A stretch of 61,819 nucleotides of DNA from Myxococcales bacterium (lineage in GTDB: Bacteria; Myxococcota; UBA727; VGSZ01), in NCBI GenBank assembly GCA_023248635.1, contig JAHFED010000037.1:1-61819 (forward strand). Reading direction: 5' to 3'. Each line of letters begins with the position of its first letter. Positions within the stretch are counted from its first letter, which is position 1. Position numbers and translations under genes: made by a program. The notes beneath the pieces are model-generated. The model made no database searches. It was given only the letters and a program-made list of their open reading frames with translations, and had not been told where the DNA came from. Of the stretch, positions 44,694 through 52,846 are shown in pieces.

Positions 44694-45685
44694 GCGAAGA
44701 GATCACCAAGGCCAAGGGCCAACGCACCGCCGTCGTCGACGTCAGCCTTCCGCCTGCCAACGCACGGGGGCAGCGATCCGGGCTTCCTTCGGCTCTGCCC
44801 ACGCCCGGCGGCAGTCGGCTCTCCATCGTCTTGCCCGAGCGCAAGTACTTCAAGATCGGCGAAGTCGCTGAGCTCGTCGGCGTCGAACCGCATGTGCTCC
44901 GTTATTGGGAGACCCAGTTTTCCCAGCTGCGACCCCACAAGGCGCGCAGCGGCCACCGCCTCTACCGTCGACGCGAAGTCGAGACCCTCCTCGTCATCAA
45001 AGACCTGCTGCACATCCAGCGCTTCACCATCGCTGGGGCTCGGCAGGCGCTGCGCCAACAGGGAACGACGTCGTTGTTGCCCTCTCTCTTGCCTTCGCTG
45101 GTGCCCTCGCCGGCGGACAGCGTCCTTCCCCAACTGCGCGCGACGCCGGCGTTGAGCGCTCAAGCTTCACCCGCCGCCGCCCGTCCCAGTGGCGAGCGGG
45201 TTCCACCGCTGCAGCCGACCGTCGCCGACGACGCCCAGGACGATGACGAGCTCGAGTTCCATCTGGCCGACCCGCTGCAACGACGGGACGAGATCGAGCT
45301 CGACATCGAGGCCCGCGACGGCGACGACCTGGACGAAGCCCTCTCGGAGCAGCTCAGCACCCAGCTGGCCGGGCGACGTGTCAGCCGCGTCGACGTCATC
45401 GCCGGCAGCCCTGAATTCACCGACAGCGCTTCGCGTGTCCGTGAATTCACCGACAGCGCTTCGCGTGTCCGTGAATTGTCTCCAGGTTCATCGCCTGGCG
45501 GCGATGAATTCTCTGCCCTCCGGCCGGGCGGCCAATTGTCTAAGGGTGCATCGCCTGGCGGCGATGAGTTGCTACGCAGCTCCATCTCTCGCTCCGGGCT
45601 GCGAGCGCGAGAACCGGTGCGCGCCCTGCTTCAAGAAGCCGTCCGCGAGCTCGAGGCGGTGGTCTTCAAGCTCAAGCGGTCGTGA
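44690..45685 (+). CDS. MerR-family regulator with repeat-derived insertion
   Basis: 331 residues. A Pro-rich N-terminal ~50 residues precede a MerR helix-turn-helix: YFKIGEVAELVGVEPHVLRYWETQF, RLYRRREVETLLVI. This is the regulator normally found after ihfA. The middle is acidic, and residues about 242-294 are translated family B repeat (EFTDSASRVREFTDSASRV, SPGSSPGGDE). The reading frame continues to a C-terminal helix, PVRALLQEAVRELEAVVFKL, that is typical of the family end. The insertion thus added about 53 residues without breaking the gene. Ligand unknown. Confidence 0.9.
   Translation: MSEEITKAKGQRTAVVDVSLPPANARGQRSGLPSALPTPGGSRLSIVLPERKYFKIGEVAELVGVEPHVLRYWETQFSQLRPHKARSGHRLYRRREVETLLVIKDLLHIQRFTIAGARQALRQQGTTSLLPSLLPSLVPSPADSVLPQLRATPALSAQASPAAARPSGERVPPLQPTVADDAQDDDELEFHLADPLQRRDEIELDIEARDGDDLDEALSEQLSTQLAGRRVSRVDVIAGSPEFTDSASRVREFTDSASRVRELSPGSSPGGDEFSALRPGGQLSKGASPGGDELLRSSISRSGLRAREPVRALLQEAVRELEAVVFKLKRS
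45413..45570. repeat. Family B repeat inserted in frame within the MerR gene
   Basis: 158 bp of gaattcaccgacagcgcttc-type units: two short head units, one full unit, and a diverged unit with ggccaattgtctaagg then atcgcctggcggcgat. Same orientation as the 29388 block. No stop codon in the frame used by the gene. Confidence 0.95.
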
Positions 45686-45689
45686 GTGG

Positions 45690-46170
45690 ATGAAGCCTCT
45701 TTTTTGCGCGATCCTGTTGTGTCTTGGCGGGGCGATTTCCTGCTCGCACAATGAACCAAGCGATCCCCCCATCACCGCACGGCCAACGATCGAGATCCAG
45801 TTGCTGCAGGGAGCATGGGCGCCGGGCCCGACGAGAATTCATCGCCGCCAGGCGATGAACCTGGAGACAATTCACCGACACGCGAAGCGCTGTCGGTGAA
45901 TTCATCGCCGCCAGGCGATGGACGTGTAGACAATTCACCGACACGCAACGCGTGTCGGTGAATTTCGTCTACGCCTTCTCCGGCGACGAAGCCCTGCTCG
46001 AGGGGCGCGATGCCCGCTACCGCGGGAGCGTCGACGACGATCTCCTCATCATTCGCGACGGTGACGGCCGAGAGGAGCTGCGGACGATCATTGTGAGCCT
46101 GACGACGACGGCGCTGACGCTGCGCGATCCCTCGAGCGGTCACACGGCGGTGTTCATCCACCCGAACTGA
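45690..46170 (+). pseudogene. Lipocalin-like lipoprotein gene split by a family B repeat
   Basis: The 5' part encodes a lipobox signal (CLGGAISC) and EIQLLQGAW, the typical opening of lipocalin-like domains. Translation from the ATG meets a stop at 45897 inside the repeat. The rest of the domain (VYAFSGDEALLEGRD, DLLIIRDGDG, TTALTLRDPSSGHT) lies in another frame from 45965 to 46170. Taking out 45835-45964 (130 bp) joins the parts into one 116-residue frame. The 3' piece can still be opened from GTG 45952, but would lack a signal. So either broken or making fragments. Confidence 0.85.
45835..45964. repeat. Family B repeat, inverted copy inside the lipocalin-like gene
   Basis: Two units (63 and 62 bp) plus a flanking gaatt, in the opposite orientation to the 29388 and 45413 copies. 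Each begins gaattcatcgccgccaggcg and holds the caattcaccgacacg...tgtcggtgaatt stem. 130 bp shifts the frame by one, unlike the MerR copy. Confidence 0.93.
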
Positions 46171-46257
46171 CCCTCTTGGGATCAACCGCCGAGAGGTCAG
46201 AACAGTGCGCTTGCTTCGCTTGCCATTTCCACCCTTGGAAGAGGCATCGTCCAGGAT

Positions 46258-47556
46258 TCACACAGCAGAGTTTGACTCATTGAGGCGTCGTTCCAGACGA
46301 TCGAGACCCGCGTTGCCGGCGCCGCCCAAAGAGACGCGGGCTTGCAAGCTGCCGTCGACGTCGCGGCCTCCGAGGGTCGGGATCTCAGCGGCGGCTTGGC
46401 GGTAAGCGTCGCGAAAGGGCAGCCCGGCGACGACGAGCTCGAGGGCGCGGTCGGTGGCGAAGAGATCGGGGGTGATCGCTGCGCGCAAGGCCACGGCGTC
46501 GAATTCCACGCCGTCGAGGAGAGCCGGGATCAAGGCCAGTCCTTGCAGCGCGCGGGGGAAGGCCCGCAGCACCGGGGCTTTGGTGGCCTGCAGATCGCGG
46601 TGGTAGCTCGACGGCAACGAGAGCACGGCCTGGGTTTCGGCCAGGGCCCCTTCGACGACGGCGGGCAAGGCGCGCAGCAGCTCGACGACGTCGGGGTTGC
46701 GCTTGTTGGGCATCAACGAGCTCCCCGTCGTGAAGCGATCGGGCAAGCGCGCAAAGCCGAATTCGGCCGTGACGAAGAGGGAGAGGTCCCAAGCCAGACG
46801 GCGCACGTCGAGGGTCGCGAGGTGCAGCGCCTGCAAGGCAAAGAGCTCCAGCTTGCCCCGCGAATTCTGGGCGGCCTGCGGTGACACGACAACGTCGGCG
46901 AAGCCCAAGGCCGCGCTCACGCCCTCGCGATCGAGCGGCAACGACACGCCGAAGCCGGCGCCCGTTCCCAGCGGGTTGCGGTCGACGACGACGAGGGCCG
47001 CCTGCGCCGCGTCGCGCGAGTCCAGGAATCCCTCGACATGGCCGAGGAAAAAGGCCTGCAGCGTCGTGGGCATGGCCCGCTGCAAGTGCGTATAGCCCGG
47101 CATCGCCGTAGCACCCGTGGTGCGCGCCCGCTCGAGCGCCGAGCGAGCGGCCGAGCTGGTGACGTCGACGACGGCCCGCAGCTGCTCCTTCAGCCACAGG
47201 CGCAAGGCGACCAGCACCTGATCGTTGCGCGAGCGCGCGGTGTGCACCTTCTTGCCGACGTCGCCGGCCTCCTGCACCAAGAAAGTCTCGATGGCGGTGT
47301 GGCCGTCTTCGTAGCGCTCGTCGACGACGAAGCGGCCGTCGGCGAAGCGCGCCTGCAGCTCGGTGAGCAAGGTCGTCAGTTGGGTGGCTTCGGCGCCGCT
47401 GAGCACCCCGATGCGCGCCAAGCCGAGCACGTGAGCGCTGGTGGCTTCGACGTCGAAAGGAAAGAGCTGGCGATCGGCCACGACGTCGTCACCGGCGCAG
47501 AATCTCTGCACGATGACGTCGACGTCTTTGCCCTTGTCCCACAGCGGCGTGCTCAC
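46258..47556 (-). CDS. argH: Argininosuccinate lyase
   Basis: 432 residues, slightly short of the usual ~460. Splits argininosuccinate into arginine and fumarate. Fumarase/aspartase superfamily motifs: VHTARSRNDQVLVALRL, MPGYTHLQRAMP and the signature GSSLMPNKRNPD. The GTG start overlaps the argC stop as GTGA. Last gene of the minus-strand arginine operon; the upstream genes for carbamoylation and argininosuccinate synthesis are not in the window. Confidence 0.95.
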   Translation of the reverse strand: MSTPLWDKGKDVDVIVQRFCAGDDVVADRQLFPFDVEATSAHVLGLARIGVLSGAEATQLTTLLTELQARFADGRFVVDERYEDGHTAIETFLVQEAGDVGKKVHTARSRNDQVLVALRLWLKEQLRAVVDVTSSAARSALERARTTGATAMPGYTHLQRAMPTTLQAFFLGHVEGFLDSRDAAQAALVVVDRNPLGTGAGFGVSLPLDREGVSAALGFADVVVSPQAAQNSRGKLELFALQALHLATLDVRRLAWDLSLFVTAEFGFARLPDRFTTGSSLMPNKRNPDVVELLRALPAVVEGALAETQAVLSLPSSYHRDLQATKAPVLRAFPRALQGLALIPALLDGVEFDAVALRAAITPDLFATDRALELVVAGLPFRDAYRQAAAEIPTLGGRDVDGSLQARVSLGGAGNAGLDRLERRLNESNSAV

Positions 47557-48479
47557 GATGGCTCCTTGGGTGTCAGCGCGATCCCCGCCAGCTCGGGCAA
47601 TCCCAGACCCAGATGCAGGTTCTGCAAGGCCTGCGACGCTGCACCCTTCAGAAGGTTGTCGAGGGTCGCGACGACGACGAGACGCTTGCCATCGACCCGC
47701 AGCCCCCCAATCTGCACCGAGTGTCTGCCGACGGCGTCTTTCACCAGCGGTTCTTCGTCGACCACGCGCACGAGCGGGTCGTGTTGGTAGCGGCTGCGCA
47801 GCCGATCGCCCGCCTCTGCCAGCGACACGGACTGCTTGAGGTCCACGGCGATGGTGCAGCTGATGCCGCGAAAGAACGAGGCGACGTGAGGCAAAAAGCG
47901 GACGTCGACGCCGGCTTGGGCTCTCATCTCTTTTTCTTGGGTATGCCCGATCAAGTCATAGGGCATCAGGTTGTCATGCAAGAGCGCAGCGTCATTCCTC
48001 TTCGACGGCGAGGACCCGGCCCCGCTATATCCGGAAATCCCGAACACATGGGCTCGATCTACAATGTCGTGAAACGGCAAGAGCGCGAGCTGGGCCGCGG
48101 TGCTGTAGCAGCCGGGATTGGCGATGCGCTTGCTTCCCTGCAGGCGCGCGCGCTCTTTCTCGACCAGCCCATAGCGCCACATCGGATCGAAGCGCCAATC
48201 GGCGGAGAGGTCGACGACGACGACGTCACTGCCCAGGGCCTGTACCCAGGCGGCGGACTGTCCGTTTTGCAGACCCAACACCACCCCGTCGAGAGCTCGG
48301 GCGACGAGGGTGCTGGGGGAAAGATCCACGAGCGTGTGGCCTGCGAGGGTGCGGCCTGGCGCCCCTTGAGAGACGACGACGTCGACGACGCAGGTCTCGT
48401 CTGCGTCCAACAGGGTGAGCAGCTCCTGGCCGACGAAGCCGCGGGCTCCCACCAGACCGATGCGTTTGGGGGCGCTCAC
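47553..48479 (-). CDS. argC: N-acetyl-gamma-glutamyl-phosphate reductase
   Basis: 308 residues from GTG 48479, which overlaps the upstream stop. NADPH-binding loop IGLVGARGFVGQELL; active-site Cys in RIANPGCYSTAAQLAL; GISGYSGAGSSPSKR and the C-terminal LLKGAASQALQN. It reduces N-acetylglutamyl phosphate to the semialdehyde. About 47930-48070 has A/T-richer codons than the rest. Translationally coupled to the kinase/synthase before it and argH after it. Confidence 0.95.
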   Translation of the reverse strand: MSAPKRIGLVGARGFVGQELLTLLDADETCVVDVVVSQGAPGRTLAGHTLVDLSPSTLVARALDGVVLGLQNGQSAAWVQALGSDVVVVDLSADWRFDPMWRYGLVEKERARLQGSKRIANPGCYSTAAQLALLPFHDIVDRAHVFGISGYSGAGSSPSKRNDAALLHDNLMPYDLIGHTQEKEMRAQAGVDVRFLPHVASFFRGISCTIAVDLKQSVSLAEAGDRLRSRYQHDPLVRVVDEEPLVKDAVGRHSVQIGGLRVDGKRLVVVATLDNLLKGAASQALQNLHLGLGLPELAGIALTPKEPS

Positions 48480-49810
48480 GGTTGCACGCCGACGGCGTGC
48501 ACTTTCAGGGTCGCTGGCATCGCCAATGCCAGATCGATGCAGCTCTTGATCTCGGCGTGGTCGGAGAGGCCACACCAGAACACACACCATTTGTCTGATT
48601 TGAAGCAACCGTCGGAACGCGCGAAATACCAGCTATTCACCTCATTATCGATGCGAGAGCGCCAGAACAGCTTCTCGTTCTCTTGGGTGATGCGCTGCCA
48701 GAGGGAGCCGCCGACGCCGTCGCCTTGGGCTTCGGTCGTCACCGCGAACTTATCGAGGTAGGGAATGCCATCCTCGAGGGTCAAGATTGCGGTGGCTCGA
48801 TATGAATCCGCAAGATAAATGCGGAAGAAGGGTTTCTTCTCAAAATAGTCAGCATGCAGCTTGCGCCCGAAGCTGTCCTCGAGCAGGCCCCGCAGTCGTT
48901 CGAGATCCAACTTCTTGAAGTCGGGGTGGCAGCGCACCCGCTCGCCCAAGCGCACCAAAGTTCCGGCCCCTTTGTGCGTGAAGAGCTCACGCGTGAGGTT
49001 CTCGGGCGAGGCCACCGCCACCGATGAGCTGCGCGGCAGCCCCTGCAACATGGCGTGGATCTCGCTCAGCTTGTTCTTCGTCGACGACGACAGCCAGGGC
49101 TGGGCCAGCAGTCCCTCGTAGTCTTCCTCGAGGTTGATGGCCGAGAGGATCTGGCCGTCTTCGCCGCGAATGCCGTCGTCGGGTGACAGGAACACCACCT
49201 TGAAAGGCTGTAGGGCGAGGGCGAGCTTGTGCGCCGCTGCGTCGGCGTTGATGTTGAGCACCTGCCCGCTGGCTGTTTCGGCGAGGGAGGCGAGCACGGG
49301 GATCTGCTCGGCGCTGATGCTGGCCTCGATGGCGTCGACGTCGACCCCAACGACCCGGCCCACGTAGCCAAGGCGGCCATCTTCGATCTTCTCGGCGATG
49401 AACACGCCGGTCGGAATGGGTCGGGCCCGCGTGCCGATGGCCTCCAGCGCCCCCACGATGCGCAGGTTTTCTTTTTGGAAGACCTTGCGGGCGAGAGCTA
49501 TCGACGCCTCGCTCACCACGCGCTCGCCCCGATCGTTTGTCGACGAAACACCTGCTTGTTGTTCGGCCGCCAACAGCTGAGGGCCAGCACCGTGAATCAC
49601 CACGGGAGTCAACCCAACTTTATCTAGAAATGCGATGGATCCGACCAGGGCATCGAGCTCGGTGTCGACGACGCCACCGGACACCTTGATCACCGCAAAG
49701 CGCTTCTCTTCGACGGAAGAAAACAAGCGTAAATACTGTTCGACCTCCTTCTTGCTGCCGAGATTCTTCAGCAATCGAACGATGAGATCTTCGGTGGAAT
49801 CGGGCTTCAT
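48476..49810 (-). CDS. Bifunctional N-acetylglutamate kinase/synthase (NAGS-K type)
   Basis: 444 residues. The N-terminal ~285 residues form an amino acid kinase domain (FAVIKVSGGVV, LTPVVIHGAGPQL, GQVLNINADAAAHKLALAL). The C-terminal ~150 residues are a GNAT domain of the vertebrate-like NAGS type (YLADSYRATAILTLEDGIPYL, KFAVTTEAQGDGVGGSLWQR). This fusion, known from Xanthomonas and relatives, can make both the first and second arginine-pathway steps; the vertebrate form has lost kinase activity. GlyGly of the kinase motif is intact, so kinase activity is plausible. Both ends overlap neighbours by four bases. Confidence 0.9.
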   Translation of the reverse strand: MKPDSTEDLIVRLLKNLGSKKEVEQYLRLFSSVEEKRFAVIKVSGGVVDTELDALVGSIAFLDKVGLTPVVIHGAGPQLLAAEQQAGVSSTNDRGERVVSEASIALARKVFQKENLRIVGALEAIGTRARPIPTGVFIAEKIEDGRLGYVGRVVGVDVDAIEASISAEQIPVLASLAETASGQVLNINADAAAHKLALALQPFKVVFLSPDDGIRGEDGQILSAINLEEDYEGLLAQPWLSSSTKNKLSEIHAMLQGLPRSSSVAVASPENLTRELFTHKGAGTLVRLGERVRCHPDFKKLDLERLRGLLEDSFGRKLHADYFEKKPFFRIYLADSYRATAILTLEDGIPYLDKFAVTTEAQGDGVGGSLWQRITQENEKLFWRSRIDNEVNSWYFARSDGCFKSDKWCVFWCGLSDHAEIKSCIDLALAMPATLKVHAVGVQP

Positions 49811-50934
49811 GGCGTGCGGGCCCCCGACAAGATGCGGCCATAGCTGGCAGCCACGGCATTGAGCTGCCGAAGCGCGACCCATTCGCCAGCGGTGTGGGCT
49901 TGGGCGATGTCGCCCGGGCCAAAGACCAAGACGTCGGCGCCGGCGGCGGAGAAGAAGGCGGCCTCGGTGAAGAAGTCGACGTCGTCGCCGACTTCGAGTC
50001 CGAGGCTGTCGGCTCTTTCTCGGCTGCGCGCGCGGGCTTCGTCGACGGTGCGATCGCTGCGACGCGCGGGCAAGGCGGGGGCCAAGAACCCGCGTTGCTG
50101 CGTCGTCGTCGGATCGGCCAGGGCGCAGAGGGCGTCGAGGACCTCGCTGGCGTCGTAGACGGCCTCGGGCCGCACCCCCAGGCGCAGCAGGCAGCTGCTC
50201 GCGATCATGTTGGCCTTGGTGCCGCCCTCGATGCGGCCCAGGTTCAAACGAATGGCGTTGTCGGTGCTGGCCGCATGGTCCAACGCGCGCACGCAGAAAC
50301 GCGCACAGCGAGAGATGGCGCTGTCGTCGAGGGCTCGTTTTTGGGACGCGTGGCCGGCCACGCCGTTGAAGCACAGCGTCGCAGTGCCGATGCCGCGGTG
50401 GGCGAGCACGGCCTGGGCGAGAGTGGGCTCGGCAACCAGCACGGGGCGACGCCGCACGTCGTGCCTTTCGAGAAAAGTGCGCACGCACAGCGACGATCCT
50501 GCCTCTTCGTCCGACGTCAACAGCAAGGCCGCCGACGTCGCTCCTCGACCGGGCGCGGTGTGCTCCTCAGCCCCCGGCACGGCCGCCAACCAGCAGGCCA
50601 GCGCTCCTTTGATGTCGCACGCGCCCAATCCGGTGGCCTTGTCGTCGTCGACGACGAGGGCGAAGGGATCCCCCGTCCAGCCCGGATCGAGGGGCACGGT
50701 GTCGATGTGCACGTTGACGAGGGGCACCCGATGACCCGGGCCATCGTCGTCGCCGCGACGGGCATAGAGCCAGCGACAGCCGTCACCGAGGTCTTCGATC
50801 TCGACGACGAAGTCGCCCGGCAGCGCGCGCCGCACGTGGGCAAACAGGGCGTCGATGCCGCCGCCGCCGCGGGGGGGGTTGCGGGTGTCGCAGGCCACCA
50901 GGGCCCGCAAGTGATCGAGGACCCGTTGGCGCAT
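49807..50934 (-). CDS. argE: N-acetylornithine (or N-acetylcitrulline) deacetylase
   Basis: 375 residues of the M20 metallopeptidase family. Metal ligands in VNVHIDTVPLD, GACDIKGALA, TSDEEAGS, and the dimer-domain His in FNGVAGHASQK. It hydrolyses the acetyl group from an arginine-pathway intermediate. The gene order argE, kinase/synthase, argC, argH matches that recalled for Xanthomonas, where the enzyme prefers acetylcitrulline. The substrate here is therefore open. Start 50934 overlaps the upstream phosphatase stop (TGATG). Confidence 0.9.
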   Translation of the reverse strand: MRQRVLDHLRALVACDTRNPPRGGGGIDALFAHVRRALPGDFVVEIEDLGDGCRWLYARRGDDDGPGHRVPLVNVHIDTVPLDPGWTGDPFALVVDDDKATGLGACDIKGALACWLAAVPGAEEHTAPGRGATSAALLLTSDEEAGSSLCVRTFLERHDVRRRPVLVAEPTLAQAVLAHRGIGTATLCFNGVAGHASQKRALDDSAISRCARFCVRALDHAASTDNAIRLNLGRIEGGTKANMIASSCLLRLGVRPEAVYDASEVLDALCALADPTTTQQRGFLAPALPARRSDRTVDEARARSRERADSLGLEVGDDVDFFTEAAFFSAAGADVLVFGPGDIAQAHTAGEWVALRQLNAVAASYGRILSGARTP

Positions 50935-51410
50935 CAGTACGCAAGCTCGACGAGACCGGCATCGGGACCCACGAGGAACAGGCGACCGAACTGATCGTCT
51001 TTGATCACCACCTCGGTCTTCACACCCACGCCCCGAAGGATCTCTGGAACCGTATCGGAATGGCCAACGACGACGACGACGGCGTCTTTGGGCAGGGCCT
51101 TGAGCTTGTCGAGCAACGCCTTGGTGTCGCCGGCGGCGACCACGGAGGCGGTGAGCCCCTTGGCTTCGATCAGCGGCGCGGCCGTTTGCGCGGTGCGCTT
51201 GCGATCGGAAACGAAGATGTGGGTGACGCCGGCGTTGCGCAGCAGGCGTGCCAGGGCGAGGGCCCGATCCTGCCCCGTGACCGAGAGGGGAGAATCCGGA
51301 TCCGTCGGCGACGCCTTCTCTGCATGGCGCAGCACGAACAGGGCTTTGTGGGCGAGGGCCGCATCGGCGCCGACGAGGGAGAGCACAAGGAGGAAGGCAA
51401 AGCGGATCAT
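50934..51410 (-). CDS. Exported histidine phosphatase (SixA/PGM-like)
   Basis: 158 residues; signal peptide MIRFAFLLVLSLVGADAALA. Histidine phosphatase core: LFVLRHAEKASP with the catalytic RH, VSDRKRTAQTA and VVVVGHSDTVPEIL. Small secreted members remove phosphate from sugars or other metabolites. It is the first gene of the arginine operon and overlaps argE by one base. Link to arginine synthesis is positional only. Confidence 0.9.
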   Translation of the reverse strand: MIRFAFLLVLSLVGADAALAHKALFVLRHAEKASPTDPDSPLSVTGQDRALALARLLRNAGVTHIFVSDRKRTAQTAAPLIEAKGLTASVVAAGDTKALLDKLKALPKDAVVVVVGHSDTVPEILRGVGVKTEVVIKDDQFGRLFLVGPDAGLVELAY

Positions 51411-51576
51411 GGCGCTCGATAGCCCATTTGGCCGTCAGGCCCGAGGCCCAAAAACCGCGCCCGCAAAGGGCCCCTGCGGCGGGTCGACGGCGTCGGCCGA
51501 GAAGGACTTTGAGCGCCCGGGGCGCCATGATGATGCGCTCGGCATGCGCCGCACACCGCAGCGGTTGGGAGAGCGC

Positions 51577-52791
51577 ATGTCGGGATTGGCCATCGGACAA
51601 ACCCTGTTCCCCCTCGCGATCATCGGCCTCGCGCTCTTCATCGCGTCGAACCTCTTGCGCGCTGGCTTTCCCGGCGCTTGGCAACGTTGGGTACGCCGCG
51701 GCGTCGTCGTCGCCGTGGGCGTCGCGGTGGTCGGCTTCGTCGCCTGGGCGCTGCTGCGCGTTTGGATGCCCCACTCTGCTCCCTCGGGCGTGGCCATGAC
51801 CTTGACGTCGACGGTCTTTGCTTCGTCGATGGTGCTCGCCTTGACCGCCGTCGTCTGGGGGCCCCTCGCTCTGGCCACTCGACGGCGCGAGGTCGATCCC
51901 CGCCGGCGCGCCTTCTTGCGCAACGCGACAGGATCTCTGCCCATGGCCGCCGTCGCCACGGGTCCGGTGGGCGCCGTCGCTGCTTCGACGCGCCCGGTGC
52001 TGACCGAGCTTGAGCTCAAGAGTCGCAGCGTGCCCGCGGCTCTCGATGGGCTCACCGTCTTGCAGCTCACCGATGTGCACCTGGGCGTGTTCATTCACGA
52101 GGACCAGTTCCAGGCCGTCGTCGACCTCGTGCGCGCTCGCGGCGTGGTCCCCGATCTCGTGGTGCTCACGGGCGACATCGCCGACGACTACAGCCAGCTG
52201 CCGAGCGCGCTGGCCAAGCTGGCCGTCTTGGCGCCGCCCTTGGGGACCTTCGCCACCCTCGGCAACCACGAGATCTACCGAGGCCGCGAGCAGGCCCAGC
52301 GCATCTACCAAGATGCTGGCATTCGCTTTCTCTGCAACGACGGCGTGCTGCTCGAGAAAAACGGCGCCCGGCTGTGGCTCGCTGGCGCCGACGACCCCGG
52401 CCGTGGCCTCGATGGACCCGCTGCCTTCTTGGCCCGCAGCGTCGATCGCGCTTTGGCCCAATGTCCCGACGATCTGCGCTGCCGCATCTTGCTCAGCCAT
52501 CGACCCCGCGGCTTTGTGCGGGCGCGCGAGCACGGGGTCACCTTGACCTTGTCGGGACACACCCACGGCGCGCAGATGGCGGCCTTTGGTCGTTCGCTGC
52601 TGGCGCCGTTGTGGCCCGAGAGCTTCTTGCTCGGCCACTACCAACACGAGCACACGCGGGGCCGCTGCCACCTCTACACCTCGGCGGGCCTGGGCCACTG
52701 GATGCCCTTTCGCTTGAACTGTCCGACCGAGGTCGCGCTGGTGACCTTGCGCACAGACAACGCCGACGACCCCAAGGCCTCCGTCACCTGA
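51577..52791 (+). CDS. Membrane-anchored metallophosphoesterase (YkuE-like)
   Basis: 404 residues; GGGAGAG lies just before ATG 51577, though ATG 51544 is possible. Three N-terminal hydrophobic segments (to about 110) lead to a Tat-like RRRAFLRNATGSLP and a metallophosphoesterase domain: QLTDVHLGVFI, VLTGDIADDY, TLGNHEIYRG, LSHRPRGF and LSGHTHGAQ. YkuE-type enzymes act on lipid-linked phosphodiesters or related substrates at the membrane. The gene is divergent from the arginine operon. Confidence 0.88.
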   Translation: MSGLAIGQTLFPLAIIGLALFIASNLLRAGFPGAWQRWVRRGVVVAVGVAVVGFVAWALLRVWMPHSAPSGVAMTLTSTVFASSMVLALTAVVWGPLALATRRREVDPRRRAFLRNATGSLPMAAVATGPVGAVAASTRPVLTELELKSRSVPAALDGLTVLQLTDVHLGVFIHEDQFQAVVDLVRARGVVPDLVVLTGDIADDYSQLPSALAKLAVLAPPLGTFATLGNHEIYRGREQAQRIYQDAGIRFLCNDGVLLEKNGARLWLAGADDPGRGLDGPAAFLARSVDRALAQCPDDLRCRILLSHRPRGFVRAREHGVTLTLSGHTHGAQMAAFGRSLLAPLWPESFLLGHYQHEHTRGRCHLYTSAGLGHWMPFRLNCPTEVALVTLRTDNADDPKASVT

Positions 52792-52846
52792 CCGATGCGG
52801 CTACACAGGCGCAGCCGTCGTCGTCGCCACGGTCTATGGTGCGCGC

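Noticed and set aside
45897-45964. Programmed frameshift in the lipocalin-like gene
   Set aside because: No slippery heptamer was seen and the offset is fully explained by the 130-bp repeat.
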